DNA of 36,639 nucleotides from positions 1 through 36,639 of the forward strand of contig JAILON010000070.1 in NCBI GenBank assembly GCA_024690865.1, given 5' to 3'. The notes beneath the pieces were generated by a model. It ran no database searches. It had not been told where the DNA came from and saw only the letters and a list, made by a program, of their open reading frames with translations. Positions 8,160 to 16,680 of the stretch are shown here, one piece after another. Positions within the stretch are counted from its first letter, which is position 1; every line of letters starts with the position of its first letter. The position numbers and the translations under genes are program-made. Source of the DNA: Treponema sp. (GTDB lineage: Bacteria; Spirochaetota; Spirochaetia; Treponematales; Treponemataceae).

Positions 8160-9560
8160 TTACTCCACCACCTTTGCTACCATCATAGTCACGTCGTCAT
8201 GAAGCTTCTTGTTCCCGTTGTAGCTCATGACAAGGTTCACCACATCGTCCACGAACTCCTTGGGATGCTTGGCCGCACTCTTGGTTATCGTGTCGTGGTA
8301 CAGCTCCGTGTCGCCAAGCTCCACACCCTGGTCGTCCATGACTTCGGAAACGCCGTCGGAGGACATGAAGATGACGTCGCCACGGAAGAGCTTCGCCTCG
8401 TCGGGCTCCACATCGGGAACGTCGATGATTCCAACGACGGAGCAGTTGGACGTGAGGGGCTTTATGCGGTAGCCCGCCGGAGACTTGGTAATGATCAGCG
8501 GGTCGGACATGGACGCATTTATGTAGCGGATGGTCATCTTGGACGTGTCCACGATACCGATGAACAGGACCGTGTACTTGTCCTGCAGGTGCATGCCCTT
8601 GATGGCCTTGTCCACGGCCTTTATCATGCCGGGCAGGTCGTCCTTGTCCTCAAGGATCTTGACCGTGTTCATCACCAAACCCATGACCAGGGCCGCCGCA
8701 AGACCTTTTCCAGACACGTCGCCAAGCATGAGCAGGGTCTTGGACTTCGAAATGGGCAGGACCGAATAGTAGTCGCCGGAAACGTTGATCAAGGGACGGA
8801 AGTAGGCCGCAAGCTCCAGGTGGTCGATCTTGGGCATGGAATGGGGAAGGAAGGACCGCTGGGTCGTGGCCAGCTGCTGCCACTCCTGGGACAGGGATGC
8901 AATTTCCGACAGGTCGCTTATGGTCGAAGTCCTCTTGCGGAAGTTGCAATACTCGTCAAAAAGCTCGCTGAAGATTTCCTGGTCAAACAGCTGCGTATAC
9001 TGGCAGAACACGTACAGGTGCAGGCCCCTGCAGACCATGAAGAAACCGCGCGACTTCTTGTAGTCCATGACCACGCCATAATTCTGGCCCATCAGGTAAA
9101 AGCCGTCCTTCCACTGCTCGTCGTAGCTCATCTCCAAGGTTTCTATCGTCGTCTTGGAAGACGAGAGCCTGTCGGGGCTGTTGTACAGGACGTACTTCTT
9201 GGTCCTGTTCAGGAAGATGACCGAACAGTCGCCCTTCACCTCCAGCACGTCCCCGATTATGTTGTAGAAGTCGTCATAGGAATAGCAGAACTTGAGCCTG
9301 TCCATGAACTCTTCCAAGAGTCCCGTCTTGGTCTTGAACAGGCTGTCGTGCCGCACCTTGGACAGGACCCGCGAATGGAGCCGGTACAGGACCAGCAGCG
9401 CGGATATGATCAAGGCAGAAACCGTAATCCAGGTAAACTTCGGGGAATAGTTCTGCATGCCGCCAGACATTGGGATGATGCTCAGCGCAAGGAAAAGGAT
9501 AACAGCCACCACAAGCACAGCGGACAAGACATCGGCGACACGTTTTTTAGTTTTAAACAT
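8160..9560 (-). CDS. Membrane-anchored SpoIIE/RsbU-family serine phosphatase
   Basis: Starting at the ATG at 9560 (GGGGG ribosome-binding site), the protein has 466 residues; a start 31 codons upstream is open but runs through the glgC terminator. Two N-terminal helices (VLSAVLVVAVILFLALSIIP and a second after FTWITVSALII) are followed by a GAF-like sensor region and a C-terminal PP2C domain. All metal-binding motifs are intact: SGDYYSV, LGDVSGKGLAAA, SSDGVSEV and LHDDVTMM. It should dephosphorylate the STAS protein encoded two genes downstream, and is first in the operon. A perfect 18-bp inverted repeat lies just upstream. Confidence 0.9.
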   Translation of the reverse strand: MFKTKKRVADVLSAVLVVAVILFLALSIIPMSGGMQNYSPKFTWITVSALIISALLVLYRLHSRVLSKVRHDSLFKTKTGLLEEFMDRLKFCYSYDDFYNIIGDVLEVKGDCSVIFLNRTKKYVLYNSPDRLSSSKTTIETLEMSYDEQWKDGFYLMGQNYGVVMDYKKSRGFFMVCRGLHLYVFCQYTQLFDQEIFSELFDEYCNFRKRTSTISDLSEIASLSQEWQQLATTQRSFLPHSMPKIDHLELAAYFRPLINVSGDYYSVLPISKSKTLLMLGDVSGKGLAAALVMGLVMNTVKILEDKDDLPGMIKAVDKAIKGMHLQDKYTVLFIGIVDTSKMTIRYINASMSDPLIITKSPAGYRIKPLTSNCSVVGIIDVPDVEPDEAKLFRGDVIFMSSDGVSEVMDDQGVELGDTELYHDTITKSAAKHPKEFVDDVVNLVMSYNGNKKLHDDVTMMVAKVVE

Positions 9561-9586
9561 ACAACCCCCAGCAGCGTGGCTTATAC

Positions 9587-9604
9587 ATAATTCTATGGAA
9601 TTAT
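9587..9604 (-). promoter_or_regulatory. Inverted repeat upstream of the SpoIIE operon
   Basis: ATAATTC-4-GAATTAT, a perfect 7-4-7 palindrome 27 nt before the ATG at 9560. It overlaps AT-rich -10-like sequence (TATAAG or TAGAAT on the minus strand). It is a candidate operator or part of the promoter; I could not assign a convincing -35. Confidence 0.45.
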
Positions 9605-9608
9605 CGGC

Positions 9609-9639
9609 AAAAGCAAGGCCCGGCTTTAACGCCGGGCCT
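9609..9639 (-). terminator. Terminator after glgC
   Basis: AGGCCCGGC (9616-9624) pairs perfectly with GCCGGGCCT (9631-9639) around a 6-nt loop. On the minus strand it is followed by TTGCTTTTGCC. It separates glgC from the SpoIIE operon. Confidence 0.75.
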
Positions 9640-9701
9640 GTGCCGTCAGACATGAGGAAGGCCCTTAAAAGCGGACCTGTGCAGCAAGACGCAAGGCGGG
9701 A

Positions 9702-11000
9702 TTAAATCACCGTACCGGCGGGAATCACGTCAAACTTGCGGATGATGATGATGCCGTCCGCACTGTAGAACATGCCGTGGTCTCCGTCCTCGTACTTCTT
9801 GCCCGAAACGTTGATGCAGCAGTTGTCCCCGATGCGGGAGTTCTTGTCGATAATCGCCTTGTTTATCTTGCAGTTCTTTCCGATTCCCATGTTGGGAATT
9901 CCCTTGGCCTTGTTTTCCTTGATGCGGTCCTCGTCCTCATAGAAGTCGGCTCCCATCATGATGACGCCGTCCAAGTCACAGCCCTCGTTGATGATCGAAC
10001 GCACACCGATGACCGACCGCTGGATGCGGCTGTTCGTAATGACGCAGCCCTCGCTGGCCAGCGTCGCGGTCATGTCCGCATGGTTGATCTTGCTCGGAGG
10101 CAGGTTGCGCATGTGGGTGTAGATGGGCTTCTCCTCCTCGTAGAAGTTGAAGTGCGGAACCGGGTTCGTAAGGTCCAGCGTCGCCTCGTAGAAGGAGCGG
10201 ATCGTTCCGATGTCCTCCCAGTAGCCGTTGAACACGTAGCTGGAAACCTTCTTGTTCTTTATGGCCTGGGGGATGATTTCCTTTCCGAAGTCGTTGTACT
10301 TGTTGTCCAGCATCTCGTCCATCGCCTTCGCGTTGAAGATGTAGATGCCCATCGAAGCCAGGTACTCAAGATCATCCGGCAGGCCCGCCCTGGACTCCTG
10401 GGGAATCTTCCAGTCGTCTATGTTCAGGTCCTTGGCGGGCTTTTCCATGAAGCTCGTGATGCGGTTCGAATCGTCAACCTTCATGATGCCGAAGCCGGAC
10501 GCGTCGGACCGGTTGACGGCCTTTGCGGCAATCGTGATGTCCGCACCGGAGGCAATATGCGCGTTCATGAACTTCTTCAGGTCCATCCGATACAGCTGGT
10601 CGCCCGACAGGATGATGTAGTGGGTCGGGTTCTGGACGCGGAAGTGGGCGACGTTCTTGCGGACGGCGTCGGCAGTTCCCTCGTACCAGCCGGAATGCTC
10701 CAGGGTCTGCTCGGCCGCCAGGATCTCGACGAAGCCGCGGCTGAAGCGGTCGAAGTTGTATGAATTGATGATGTGCAGGTGCAGGGAGGCCGAGTTGAAC
10801 TGGGTCAACAGGTAAATCTTCTTGTAGCCTGAATTTATGCAGTTTGAAATCGGTATGTCAACAATCCGGTATTTGCCGCCGAAAGGAACCGCCGGCTTGG
10901 ACCGCTCCTTGGTGAGCGGGTACAGGCGGGTTCCCTTTCCTCCGCCCAGAATTATAGCAAGAACCCTCGGTTCCTCAGGACATTCCACTTGACGTGCCAT
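9702..11000 (-). CDS. glgC: Glucose-1-phosphate adenylyltransferase
   Basis: A 432-residue ADP-glucose pyrophosphorylase that makes ADP-glucose from ATP and glucose-1-phosphate, the committed step of glycogen synthesis. The N-terminal nucleotidyltransferase signature AIILGGGKGTRLYPLTKER is followed by SKPAVPFGGKYRIVDIPISN. WYEGTADAVRKN, HYIILSGDQLYRMD and VFNGYWEDIGTI are also typical, and the C-terminal third is a left-handed beta-helix with hexapeptide-type repeats. The start has GGAGGA about 9 nt upstream. It is monocistronic with its own promoter and terminator. No glgA or glgB lies beside it. Confidence 0.97.
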   Translation of the reverse strand: MARQVECPEEPRVLAIILGGGKGTRLYPLTKERSKPAVPFGGKYRIVDIPISNCINSGYKKIYLLTQFNSASLHLHIINSYNFDRFSRGFVEILAAEQTLEHSGWYEGTADAVRKNVAHFRVQNPTHYIILSGDQLYRMDLKKFMNAHIASGADITIAAKAVNRSDASGFGIMKVDDSNRITSFMEKPAKDLNIDDWKIPQESRAGLPDDLEYLASMGIYIFNAKAMDEMLDNKYNDFGKEIIPQAIKNKKVSSYVFNGYWEDIGTIRSFYEATLDLTNPVPHFNFYEEEKPIYTHMRNLPPSKINHADMTATLASEGCVITNSRIQRSVIGVRSIINEGCDLDGVIMMGADFYEDEDRIKENKAKGIPNMGIGKNCKINKAIIDKNSRIGDNCCINVSGKKYEDGDHGMFYSADGIIIIRKFDVIPAGTVI

Positions 11001-11023
11001 ACGGTATCTTCCTCCGAAACAAA

Positions 11024-11037
11024 TTAAGTTAACTTAA
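11024..11037. promoter_or_regulatory. 14-bp perfect palindrome in the glgC leader
   Basis: TTAAGTTAACTTAA reads the same on both strands. It lies about 24 bp upstream of the glgC start and about 25 bp downstream of the predicted -10, a position suited to a repressor operator. Confidence 0.4.
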
Positions 11038-11061
11038 ATAACAAATCGCTTTATATCCTTA

Positions 11062-11090
11062 ATTATAAGCCCACTCGTCCTAAAATGCAA
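11062..11090 (-). promoter_or_regulatory. Promoter of glgC
   Basis: On the minus strand, TTGCAT (11090-11085), 17 bp, TATAAT (11067-11062). The -10 is perfect and the -35 weak. It predicts a leader of about 55 nt. Confidence 0.6.
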
Positions 11091-11162
11091 TCACAAAATT
11101 TTTCCGTACGATGCCTATTTCCGAAGGCACCGGGGAGAATCCGCCGGGACTGCCCAAATGCT

Positions 11163-11191
11163 TTGAACAAACCCCGCCTTTCGTGTATAAT
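11163..11191 (+). promoter_or_regulatory. Promoter of the rRNA methyltransferase gene, predicting a leaderless mRNA
   Basis: TTGAAC (11163-11168), 17 bp, TATAAT (11186-11191). The ATG at 11198 is exactly where transcription should begin, and no Shine-Dalgarno sequence precedes it. Confidence 0.7.
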
Positions 11192-11197
11192 CCCCCT

Positions 11198-12466
11198 ATG
11201 CCGACCTACAGAATTACCGCAGAACAGATGGTTACGGGAGGAGACTGCATCTCCTCGATCGACGGAAAGAAGGTATTCGTACCCCTCGCCATTCCCGGCG
11301 AGGAGCTGGAGATAGAGATAACCAAGGAATTCCGGGACTACAGCCAGGGCCGCATCGTGTCCGTCCTGACCCCCTCCCCCCACCGGGTACAGCCCTTCTG
11401 TCCCCGCTACGGCCGTTGCGGTGGCTGCAACATGATGCACATAGACGGTGCCCGCCAGCAGGAACTGCGCACGTCCATCCTGCGCGAAGCCTTCCAGCGA
11501 GAGGGACTGGAAGTGCCGGAGATAGAAGTCGTTGCGGGTGCTGACCGGGGCTACCGGGCACGGTTCCAGCTGCACGACGGCGGTCTGATGGAGCGCGGGT
11601 CAAACACCATCATCCGGCTGGACGGCTGCGCCTGCGCCACGCCCGAAGTGAACCGGTACCTGAGCGAGATTCCCCCCGCGGACCGGCCCAAGGGCCGGGT
11701 CCACCTCTTCGGCAGTTCCGCCATCACGTCCATTCCCGCCGACTACGACAAGATCGTCATCGCCCACGAGGTGGAGCGGCAGAAGAAAAAGGAAGAGAAA
11801 GTTCTGAAGGGGCAGCCCCGCAGGACCATAAACGGCAGGCCCATGAAGAAGCAGAAGAAGATAAAGCCCCGGTTCGAAGGCACGACCTTCGATCCCGCCA
11901 ACCGATGCACGATCGACCTTTTGGGCAAGGAGATAAGCTTCGACGTGCAGGGCTTCTTCCAGTCCAACCTGGAGCTGCTGGGAAAGGCAATTCCCCTGAT
12001 AACCGGAGGGCTTTCCGGTGGCAATGCGCTGGACATCTATGCCGGGGTGGGAACCTTCTCCGTATTCCTTGCGGACACATTCAGCAAGGTCTGCCTGGTG
12101 GAACACAACCGGGACGCGCTCGCCTGGGCAGAAGCAAACCTTGCGGGGACGGCGCACGAAAGCTACGGGGTCAGCGCGGACAGCTGGATCAAGAACCATG
12201 CAGCCCAGTTCACCGCACTGAACGGCCCCTTCGATGCGGTTGTCGTGGACCCGCCCCGGAGCGGCATGGAAAAGACCGTCAGCTCCTGGCTCGCGGCATC
12301 CGACATCCCCAGCATACGGAGCCTGTCCTGCGACGCGGCCACCCATGCACGGGACATCGCGCAGCTCGTGAAGGGCGGCTACCGCCTGGACCGCCTCTTC
12401 CTGCTGGATTTCTATCCCCAGACCTGTCACATCGAAAGCCTTGCGTGGTTAACTAAGGTGAAATGA
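11198..12466 (+). CDS. rlmD: 23S rRNA (uracil-5-)-methyltransferase, RlmD/TrmA family
   Basis: A 422-residue SAM-dependent RNA m5U methyltransferase. An N-terminal TRAM-like beta domain (to ~60) is followed by the iron-sulfur cysteines C68, C74 and C77 (CPRYGRCGGCNMMH) with another near 144-146. The SAM site is LDIYAGVGTFSVFLAD (~279-293), then VVVDPPRSGMEK (349-359) and the catalytic Cys378 in SLSCDAATHARD. Residues ~192-228 form an unusually basic Lys/Arg-rich linker. The ATG at 11198 is preferred to an in-frame start 29 codons upstream because the promoter lies between them. RlmD versus RlmCD/TrmA specificity cannot be fixed by eye. It overlaps the next gene by 4 nt (ATGA). Confidence 0.88.
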   Translation: MPTYRITAEQMVTGGDCISSIDGKKVFVPLAIPGEELEIEITKEFRDYSQGRIVSVLTPSPHRVQPFCPRYGRCGGCNMMHIDGARQQELRTSILREAFQREGLEVPEIEVVAGADRGYRARFQLHDGGLMERGSNTIIRLDGCACATPEVNRYLSEIPPADRPKGRVHLFGSSAITSIPADYDKIVIAHEVERQKKKEEKVLKGQPRRTINGRPMKKQKKIKPRFEGTTFDPANRCTIDLLGKEISFDVQGFFQSNLELLGKAIPLITGGLSGGNALDIYAGVGTFSVFLADTFSKVCLVEHNRDALAWAEANLAGTAHESYGVSADSWIKNHAAQFTALNGPFDAVVVDPPRSGMEKTVSSWLAASDIPSIRSLSCDAATHARDIAQLVKGGYRLDRLFLLDFYPQTCHIESLAWLTKVK

Positions 12467-14313
12467 AAACAAAACTGCCCCTGCTCGTACTGACGATACA
12501 ACTCTGCACCGCCCTTTCCCTCGTGGCGGCCCCGGCAAAGGCTGCTGCGCCCACCAAAGGGTCCTCCAGCCAAGTCAAGGAGGCCGCTCCCGCCACAGAC
12601 AAGGCGGAGCCCCCCTCCTACCCCATCCTGGACCTGTCCACGACGAAACCCAACAAGGTCACGGTGCTGGGAGGAGCCGCACTCACCGATGCGGTACGGA
12701 ACGCTTCCGGCTATATGGTCGCCATAGAGGGGAAAATCCTCTATGCGTTCGACGGCGAGGGCAACGCGGTCTGGACCCACGGGCTTTCAAGCAAGCCCGA
12801 CAGCCTTTCTTCCGGGCTGGGAGGGCTCCTGTATGCGGTCAGCCGCAAGACGACACTGTGCATGATAAGCCCCGGCGGCAAGGAGTTGTGGAAAGTCCGC
12901 ACCGGATTCAATATGGAAGGGAATCCAGTACCCGGCAGGGACGGCAGGGTATTCGTCAGGGGAAGCGGCAAGGTCGCCTGCTACGGACTCAAGGGAACCC
13001 GCAGGTGGCTTGTAGACGTGGAAGGACAGGACAGCGCGATCCCCCTGCTGGAAATGAACGACGGCAGGCTGCTGGTGTTCCTGACCAAAACGGATAACGG
13101 GAAAAGCTGTGCGCTGACGCTCTCTCCCTTCGGACAGCTCATGGAGGAATTGACCTTTTCAGGACTGGTAAAAGAAGCCGCCTCCTGCGGGAACGGAATT
13201 CTGCTGTCCTTTTCAGACGGCGGCATAGGCCTGTGCAGCGTGCAGGGGGGGAAGTCCATCTCCAGCTGGATACGGCCGGCGTCCGAAACACATTTCAGCT
13301 CGTCGGCAGCCATAGTGCCCGACGTCTTTTCCTCCTGGACGGCGGCCTTTCTCTCCGGTTCCCCCGCCCGCCTGCTCTACGTGAACACGCAGACGGGCAA
13401 GATAGAGGCAGAGGCAAAAACGGGTCTCAACGAGGCCTCTCTCCGCTACAGGGCGGCCACGGCACAGGGGCTGGCCCTGGCCGACGGCGGGACGGCGGAA
13501 TGCTACTCCAGCGAGGCCCTCCCTGTCTGGAAAGCCAACTACAGCAACTCCTCCACCTGGACCTCCATGTTCATCTCTGACGAAGGCTTCATAAGCTTCA
13601 TGGGAAAGGACTGGGTGATATCGTCATACCGGGTCAAGCAAAGCCTTTCCGCCGGCCAGGAGCCGACGTTCAAGGAAAAGACTGCGGCACAATACTACGC
13701 CTTCTACGCCGAAAACCAGCTGGGCTCCTCGGATGTCTACGGCATGGCGGTCAGCAACGAACTGGCACTGGGAATGCTGGAAGATTGGGAAAAGGGAGAC
13801 TATGGAGAACGGGAGCAGGGATACCTTTCGCTGCTGGCACATGAAATATCCGCCATCAACATGGCCTACGGCACGTCAAACTCCGCCCGGTCGACGAGAG
13901 GCGCGTCATACTACCTGACCAACCCGGCCTACTGCCAGCAGCTGCTTTCGCTTGCGGCCTCAAGCCAGCTGGCGACGTTCGCACCGGACATAGCCCGCCT
14001 CCTGGTACTGACCTGCGGCTCACCGCTCACCCTCTCATTGGTAAAGGCGACGGGCAAGACGGCCTTTGATGCGGACGGAAGCATGATGGACGCACTCCTC
14101 TATGCGGCACGGCACACCGGCAGCTCCGGAAGCGACGGAACGCTGATGGCCATCTGCGACGCAACCTACGAAATATGCCGCTTCATGGGAAGGCCGGCCT
14201 TCATCAAGAAGGGAAACGCCATCTTGAGCTACCTGCTGTACCCCCAGTTCTCACAAAGGATACACGACTACGCGAAAAGGACCTTGGACAGGCTTATAGA
14301 CGAAAAGCTTTAG
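12463..14313 (+). CDS. Secreted PQQ-like beta-propeller protein
   Basis: A 616-residue exported protein. The signal peptide is MKTKLPLLVLTIQLCTALSL followed by VAAPAKAAA. Residues ~60-400 contain repeated blades with W/Y...GxxxSxPxxxxDGxxxV-like units (GNAVWTHGLSSKP, GKELWKVRTGFNMEGNPV, GTRRWLVDVEGQDS), as in PQQ-like or BamB-type propellers. The remainder (~400-616) is alpha-helical with no recognised motif. It is translationally coupled to the methyltransferase by an ATGA overlap and ends convergently with the Hpt gene (4-nt overlap). I infer a periplasmic scaffold; there is no evidence of PQQ binding or enzyme activity. Confidence 0.75.
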   Translation: MKTKLPLLVLTIQLCTALSLVAAPAKAAAPTKGSSSQVKEAAPATDKAEPPSYPILDLSTTKPNKVTVLGGAALTDAVRNASGYMVAIEGKILYAFDGEGNAVWTHGLSSKPDSLSSGLGGLLYAVSRKTTLCMISPGGKELWKVRTGFNMEGNPVPGRDGRVFVRGSGKVACYGLKGTRRWLVDVEGQDSAIPLLEMNDGRLLVFLTKTDNGKSCALTLSPFGQLMEELTFSGLVKEAASCGNGILLSFSDGGIGLCSVQGGKSISSWIRPASETHFSSSAAIVPDVFSSWTAAFLSGSPARLLYVNTQTGKIEAEAKTGLNEASLRYRAATAQGLALADGGTAECYSSEALPVWKANYSNSSTWTSMFISDEGFISFMGKDWVISSYRVKQSLSAGQEPTFKEKTAAQYYAFYAENQLGSSDVYGMAVSNELALGMLEDWEKGDYGEREQGYLSLLAHEISAINMAYGTSNSARSTRGASYYLTNPAYCQQLLSLAASSQLATFAPDIARLLVLTCGSPLTLSLVKATGKTAFDADGSMMDALLYAARHTGSSGSDGTLMAICDATYEICRFMGRPAFIKKGNAILSYLLYPQFSQRIHDYAKRTLDRLIDEKL

Positions 14314-14666
14314 GGAAGCAGCTGCTTCAGGGCGTCGTCCACCTTCTTGTACTCGGTAACGACGGCGGGCAACAGGGTTTTGCCCTTCTCCACGTCGGGA
14401 GCATCGCCGCGCAGGGCCTCGGTCAATTCGGAAGCCACATTGCCCAAGCTGTCCAAGCCCATGTTCAAGGCAAGTCCCTTGAGGGTGTGGGCAGCCACGA
14501 AGGCGGCCTTGCCGTCCCCGGCATCCATTGCGGCCACGAGGTCGGCATAATTGTGGTCCGCCTTGAATTTGCCCAGCAGCTTGGTGATGAAGGCATCGTC
14601 CATCAGGCGTGACAGCGCCGCATTGTAATCGGAACCTATCGCATCATAAAATTCTTTTACAGTCAT
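14310..14666 (-). CDS. Stand-alone histidine phosphotransfer (Hpt) protein
   Basis: A 118-residue all-helical Hpt domain. The phosphorylatable histidine sits in FVAAHTLKGLALNMGLDSL (about residues 56-74), the HxLKG signature. Such proteins carry phosphate between a hybrid kinase receiver and a terminal response regulator. AAGGGG lies 6 nt before the ATG. It may be cotranscribed from the DJ-1 gene 98 nt upstream. The hybrid kinase and two-receiver regulator encoded close by at 15424-18633 are candidate partners, although that kinase has its own Hpt domain. Confidence 0.9.
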   Translation of the reverse strand: MTVKEFYDAIGSDYNAALSRLMDDAFITKLLGKFKADHNYADLVAAMDAGDGKAAFVAAHTLKGLALNMGLDSLGNVASELTEALRGDAPDVEKGKTLLPAVVTEYKKVDDALKQLLP

Positions 14667-14764
14667 AACATCCCCTTTTTCTATTTCAAAACTACATCAA
14701 AAAACCGAAGTCTTTCAAGAGGCCCTGCCGTTTTCCATTAGGGCTGGCATCCACAGGAGCACCA

Positions 14765-15340
14765 CTATCGCAGCAGGGCGGCCTTCCGTATTTTCTCATA
14801 GACGGACTGGCCGCACAGGGTCCGCACTATCTCCAATGAAAATTCCTCGGCAGCTCCCGGTCCCCGCCCCGTGATGACGTTGCCGTCATGGACGAAGGGC
14901 CTGTCGGACCGGTAGCCCGAAGCAAAGGCCGCGGCATTTCCCTCCATGCCGGGATAGCAGGTCCACTCCTTTCCTTCCAGAGCGGAGGTCTTGGACAGGA
15001 CCAGCGCAGGAGAAGCGCAGATGGCGCAGACCAGCTTTCCCGCCTTGTACATTTCCTCCAGAAGGGCAACGGCACTCTTGGATGCGGCTATGTTGGACGC
15101 ACCCGGCATGCCGCCGGGAACCACCACTGCATCCGGCAGGCCGGCCGAAGAGGCAGAAAGATATGATTCAAGCGTGATGTCCGCATTCACGCTGACCTTG
15201 CGGGACATGGTGACCGTCCGGGAGGAAGTTCCCACGGAAACAACGCTCACGGAAACATCGGCCCGCCGCAGGTAGTCAATCGGAGAAAGGGCCTCGACCT
15301 CCTCCGTTCCGTCCGCTATGAATACCAAGGCGCTCTTCAT
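14765..15340 (-). CDS. DJ-1/PfpI family protein (YajL/ThiJ type)
   Basis: A 191-residue flavodoxin-like single domain. The nucleophile elbow is VCAICASP (Cys108), with the conserved Glu in GTEEVEALSP (about residue 16) and PGGMPGA before it. Members act in stress protection, as chaperones, or as glyoxalase/deglycase enzymes; which applies here is not readable. AGGAGG lies 6 nt before the ATG. A possible promoter on the minus strand, with a TAAAAT -10, lies in the 83-bp divergent region shared with the regulator gene at 15424. Confidence 0.92.
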   Translation of the reverse strand: MKSALVFIADGTEEVEALSPIDYLRRADVSVSVVSVGTSSRTVTMSRKVSVNADITLESYLSASSAGLPDAVVVPGGMPGASNIAASKSAVALLEEMYKAGKLVCAICASPALVLSKTSALEGKEWTCYPGMEGNAAAFASGYRSDRPFVHDGNVITGRGPGAAEEFSLEIVRTLCGQSVYEKIRKAALLR

Positions 15341-15388
15341 GCAACCCTCCTAAACTCAAGGTTCTTATTCATTTTAACAGATTTTCAA

Positions 15389-15417
15389 TTGAATTTCTAC
15401 AGGAAAAGGGGTAATAT
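15389..15417 (+). promoter_or_regulatory. Promoter of the regulator-kinase operon, start at or near the ATG
   Basis: TTGAAT (15389-15394), 17 bp, TAATAT (15412-15417). The ATG at 15424 is 7 nt after the -10, so the mRNA is probably leaderless. The AGGAAAAGGGG further up is too distant for a normal ribosome-binding site. Confidence 0.55.
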
Positions 15418-15423
15418 AGAATT

Positions 15424-16680
15424 ATGAAACAAGTCCTCTTAATAGGCGAGTCCTACAGTTTCTATGAATACCTTTCGGAAGGGCTGAACCAGCAGCAGGT
15501 CAAGCTGGAGCACTGTCCCAACTCAAGGAGTGCCTACACGACGCTTATCCAGCTCCTTCCCGACCTCATCATCATAGACATCGGGGATCTGAACGAGGAC
15601 GTCCTGCTCTTCTTGGAAAAGAAGGCACAGGACCCCAACGCGAAGGGGACCCCCATCATCGCCATTGGGAACATAAGCGACAGGAAGAAGATTGCCACGC
15701 TCGTCAGCTTCAGGGTGCATAAATATTTCAGGAAGCCCCTCAAGTACGACCTCTTCTTCAAGGAAATAGGCTCGGTCCTCGGCATGAACTTTACGGCCGA
15801 CCAGACGGACTGCCTGCTGGAGATGCACGTCACGGACAATATCTTCTTCATAGAACTGGCGAACGGGCTGAACCGGGACAAGATTTCGATGCTCCGCTAC
15901 CGCCTGGACGAATGCAAGAACAAGCTCAAGATGACGGCCCCCAAGCTGGTGCTGATGCTTTCCAACCTGAAGCTCTGCTTCCTGGACATGACCAACATAA
16001 GCCTGCTTTTGGATACGATACTGGCGGACAGGATCATAAAGAAGGCGAGCATAAAGATTTTGACGAACGACTCCTTCTTCAAGGACTTCGTGAACGGACA
16101 CGAGGAGTACAAGGGCATAGAGATTTCAAACGACATAAACGAGGTCTTGAATCCCCTGCTTGAAATTTTCGCTATCTCCGAAAGCAAGGATCCCCTCCTG
16201 CACCGCATCCTCATTCCGAACAAGGAAATCCCGGAAAATTCCATAGACATGCGCTTTTCAACGGACTATGACGGGACAGCCATGACCAGCTGGGACAGCG
16301 GCGACATCCTCCGGGTCGCGATAATCGACGACGATCCGGTCTCGCAGAAGATACTCGTGGGAACATTCGACAGGATAAAGGCGAAAATCACAATCTACAG
16401 CGACGGCGTGACCTTCCTGAACGACCTTGAAGGCAAGGTGTTCGACATAGTCATACTGGACATCTTCATCCCCAACATGAACGGACTGGACGTCCTCAGG
16501 AACCTCCAGCGGCAGCGGTACAGTTCTCCCGTCATGGTCTATTCGCAGGCAACTGAGAAGCAGTACGTGACCGATGCGCTTTCACTGGGGGCGACGAGCT
16601 TCATATTGAAGCCTCAGAAGCCGGAAGTCATAATCCAGACCGCGCTGGCAGCCTTGAGCGACACCAGCAACAGTTTTTAA
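15424..16680 (+). CDS. Two-receiver response regulator with central STAS-like region
   Basis: A 418-residue soluble protein without a DNA-binding domain. Residues 1-118 form a receiver-like domain (Asp52 in IIIDIGD, Lys104 in FRKPLK) that lacks the N-terminal acidic pair, so its phosphorylation is doubtful. Residues ~130-245 look STAS-like (NIFFIELANGL, PKLVLMLSNLKLCFLDMTN). Residues 297-410 are a full receiver: D302-D304 acidic cluster, phosphoacceptor D346 in VILDIFIPN and Lys396 in ILKPQ. It is followed directly by the histidine kinase gene, whose ATG touches its TAA. It presumably receives phosphate from that kinase and works by protein binding. The central fold is an inference from pattern only. 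Confidence 0.8.
   Translation: MKQVLLIGESYSFYEYLSEGLNQQQVKLEHCPNSRSAYTTLIQLLPDLIIIDIGDLNEDVLLFLEKKAQDPNAKGTPIIAIGNISDRKKIATLVSFRVHKYFRKPLKYDLFFKEIGSVLGMNFTADQTDCLLEMHVTDNIFFIELANGLNRDKISMLRYRLDECKNKLKMTAPKLVLMLSNLKLCFLDMTNISLLLDTILADRIIKKASIKILTNDSFFKDFVNGHEEYKGIEISNDINEVLNPLLEIFAISESKDPLLHRILIPNKEIPENSIDMRFSTDYDGTAMTSWDSGDILRVAIIDDDPVSQKILVGTFDRIKAKITIYSDGVTFLNDLEGKVFDIVILDIFIPNMNGLDVLRNLQRQRYSSPVMVYSQATEKQYVTDALSLGATSFILKPQKPEVIIQTALAALSDTSNSF

Noticed and set aside
8199..9590. A 463-codon open frame on the plus strand
   Set aside because: It is antisense to the intact SpoIIE phosphatase and has no motif. It is a shadow frame.
9777..10763. A 328-codon open frame on the plus strand
   Set aside because: It is antisense to glgC, whose conserved residues account for the coding constraint.
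14700..14764. GCCCT/AGGGC hairpin between the DJ-1 and Hpt genes
   Set aside because: The stem is five base pairs with a long loop and no U tract, so I do not call a terminator and leave cotranscription open.
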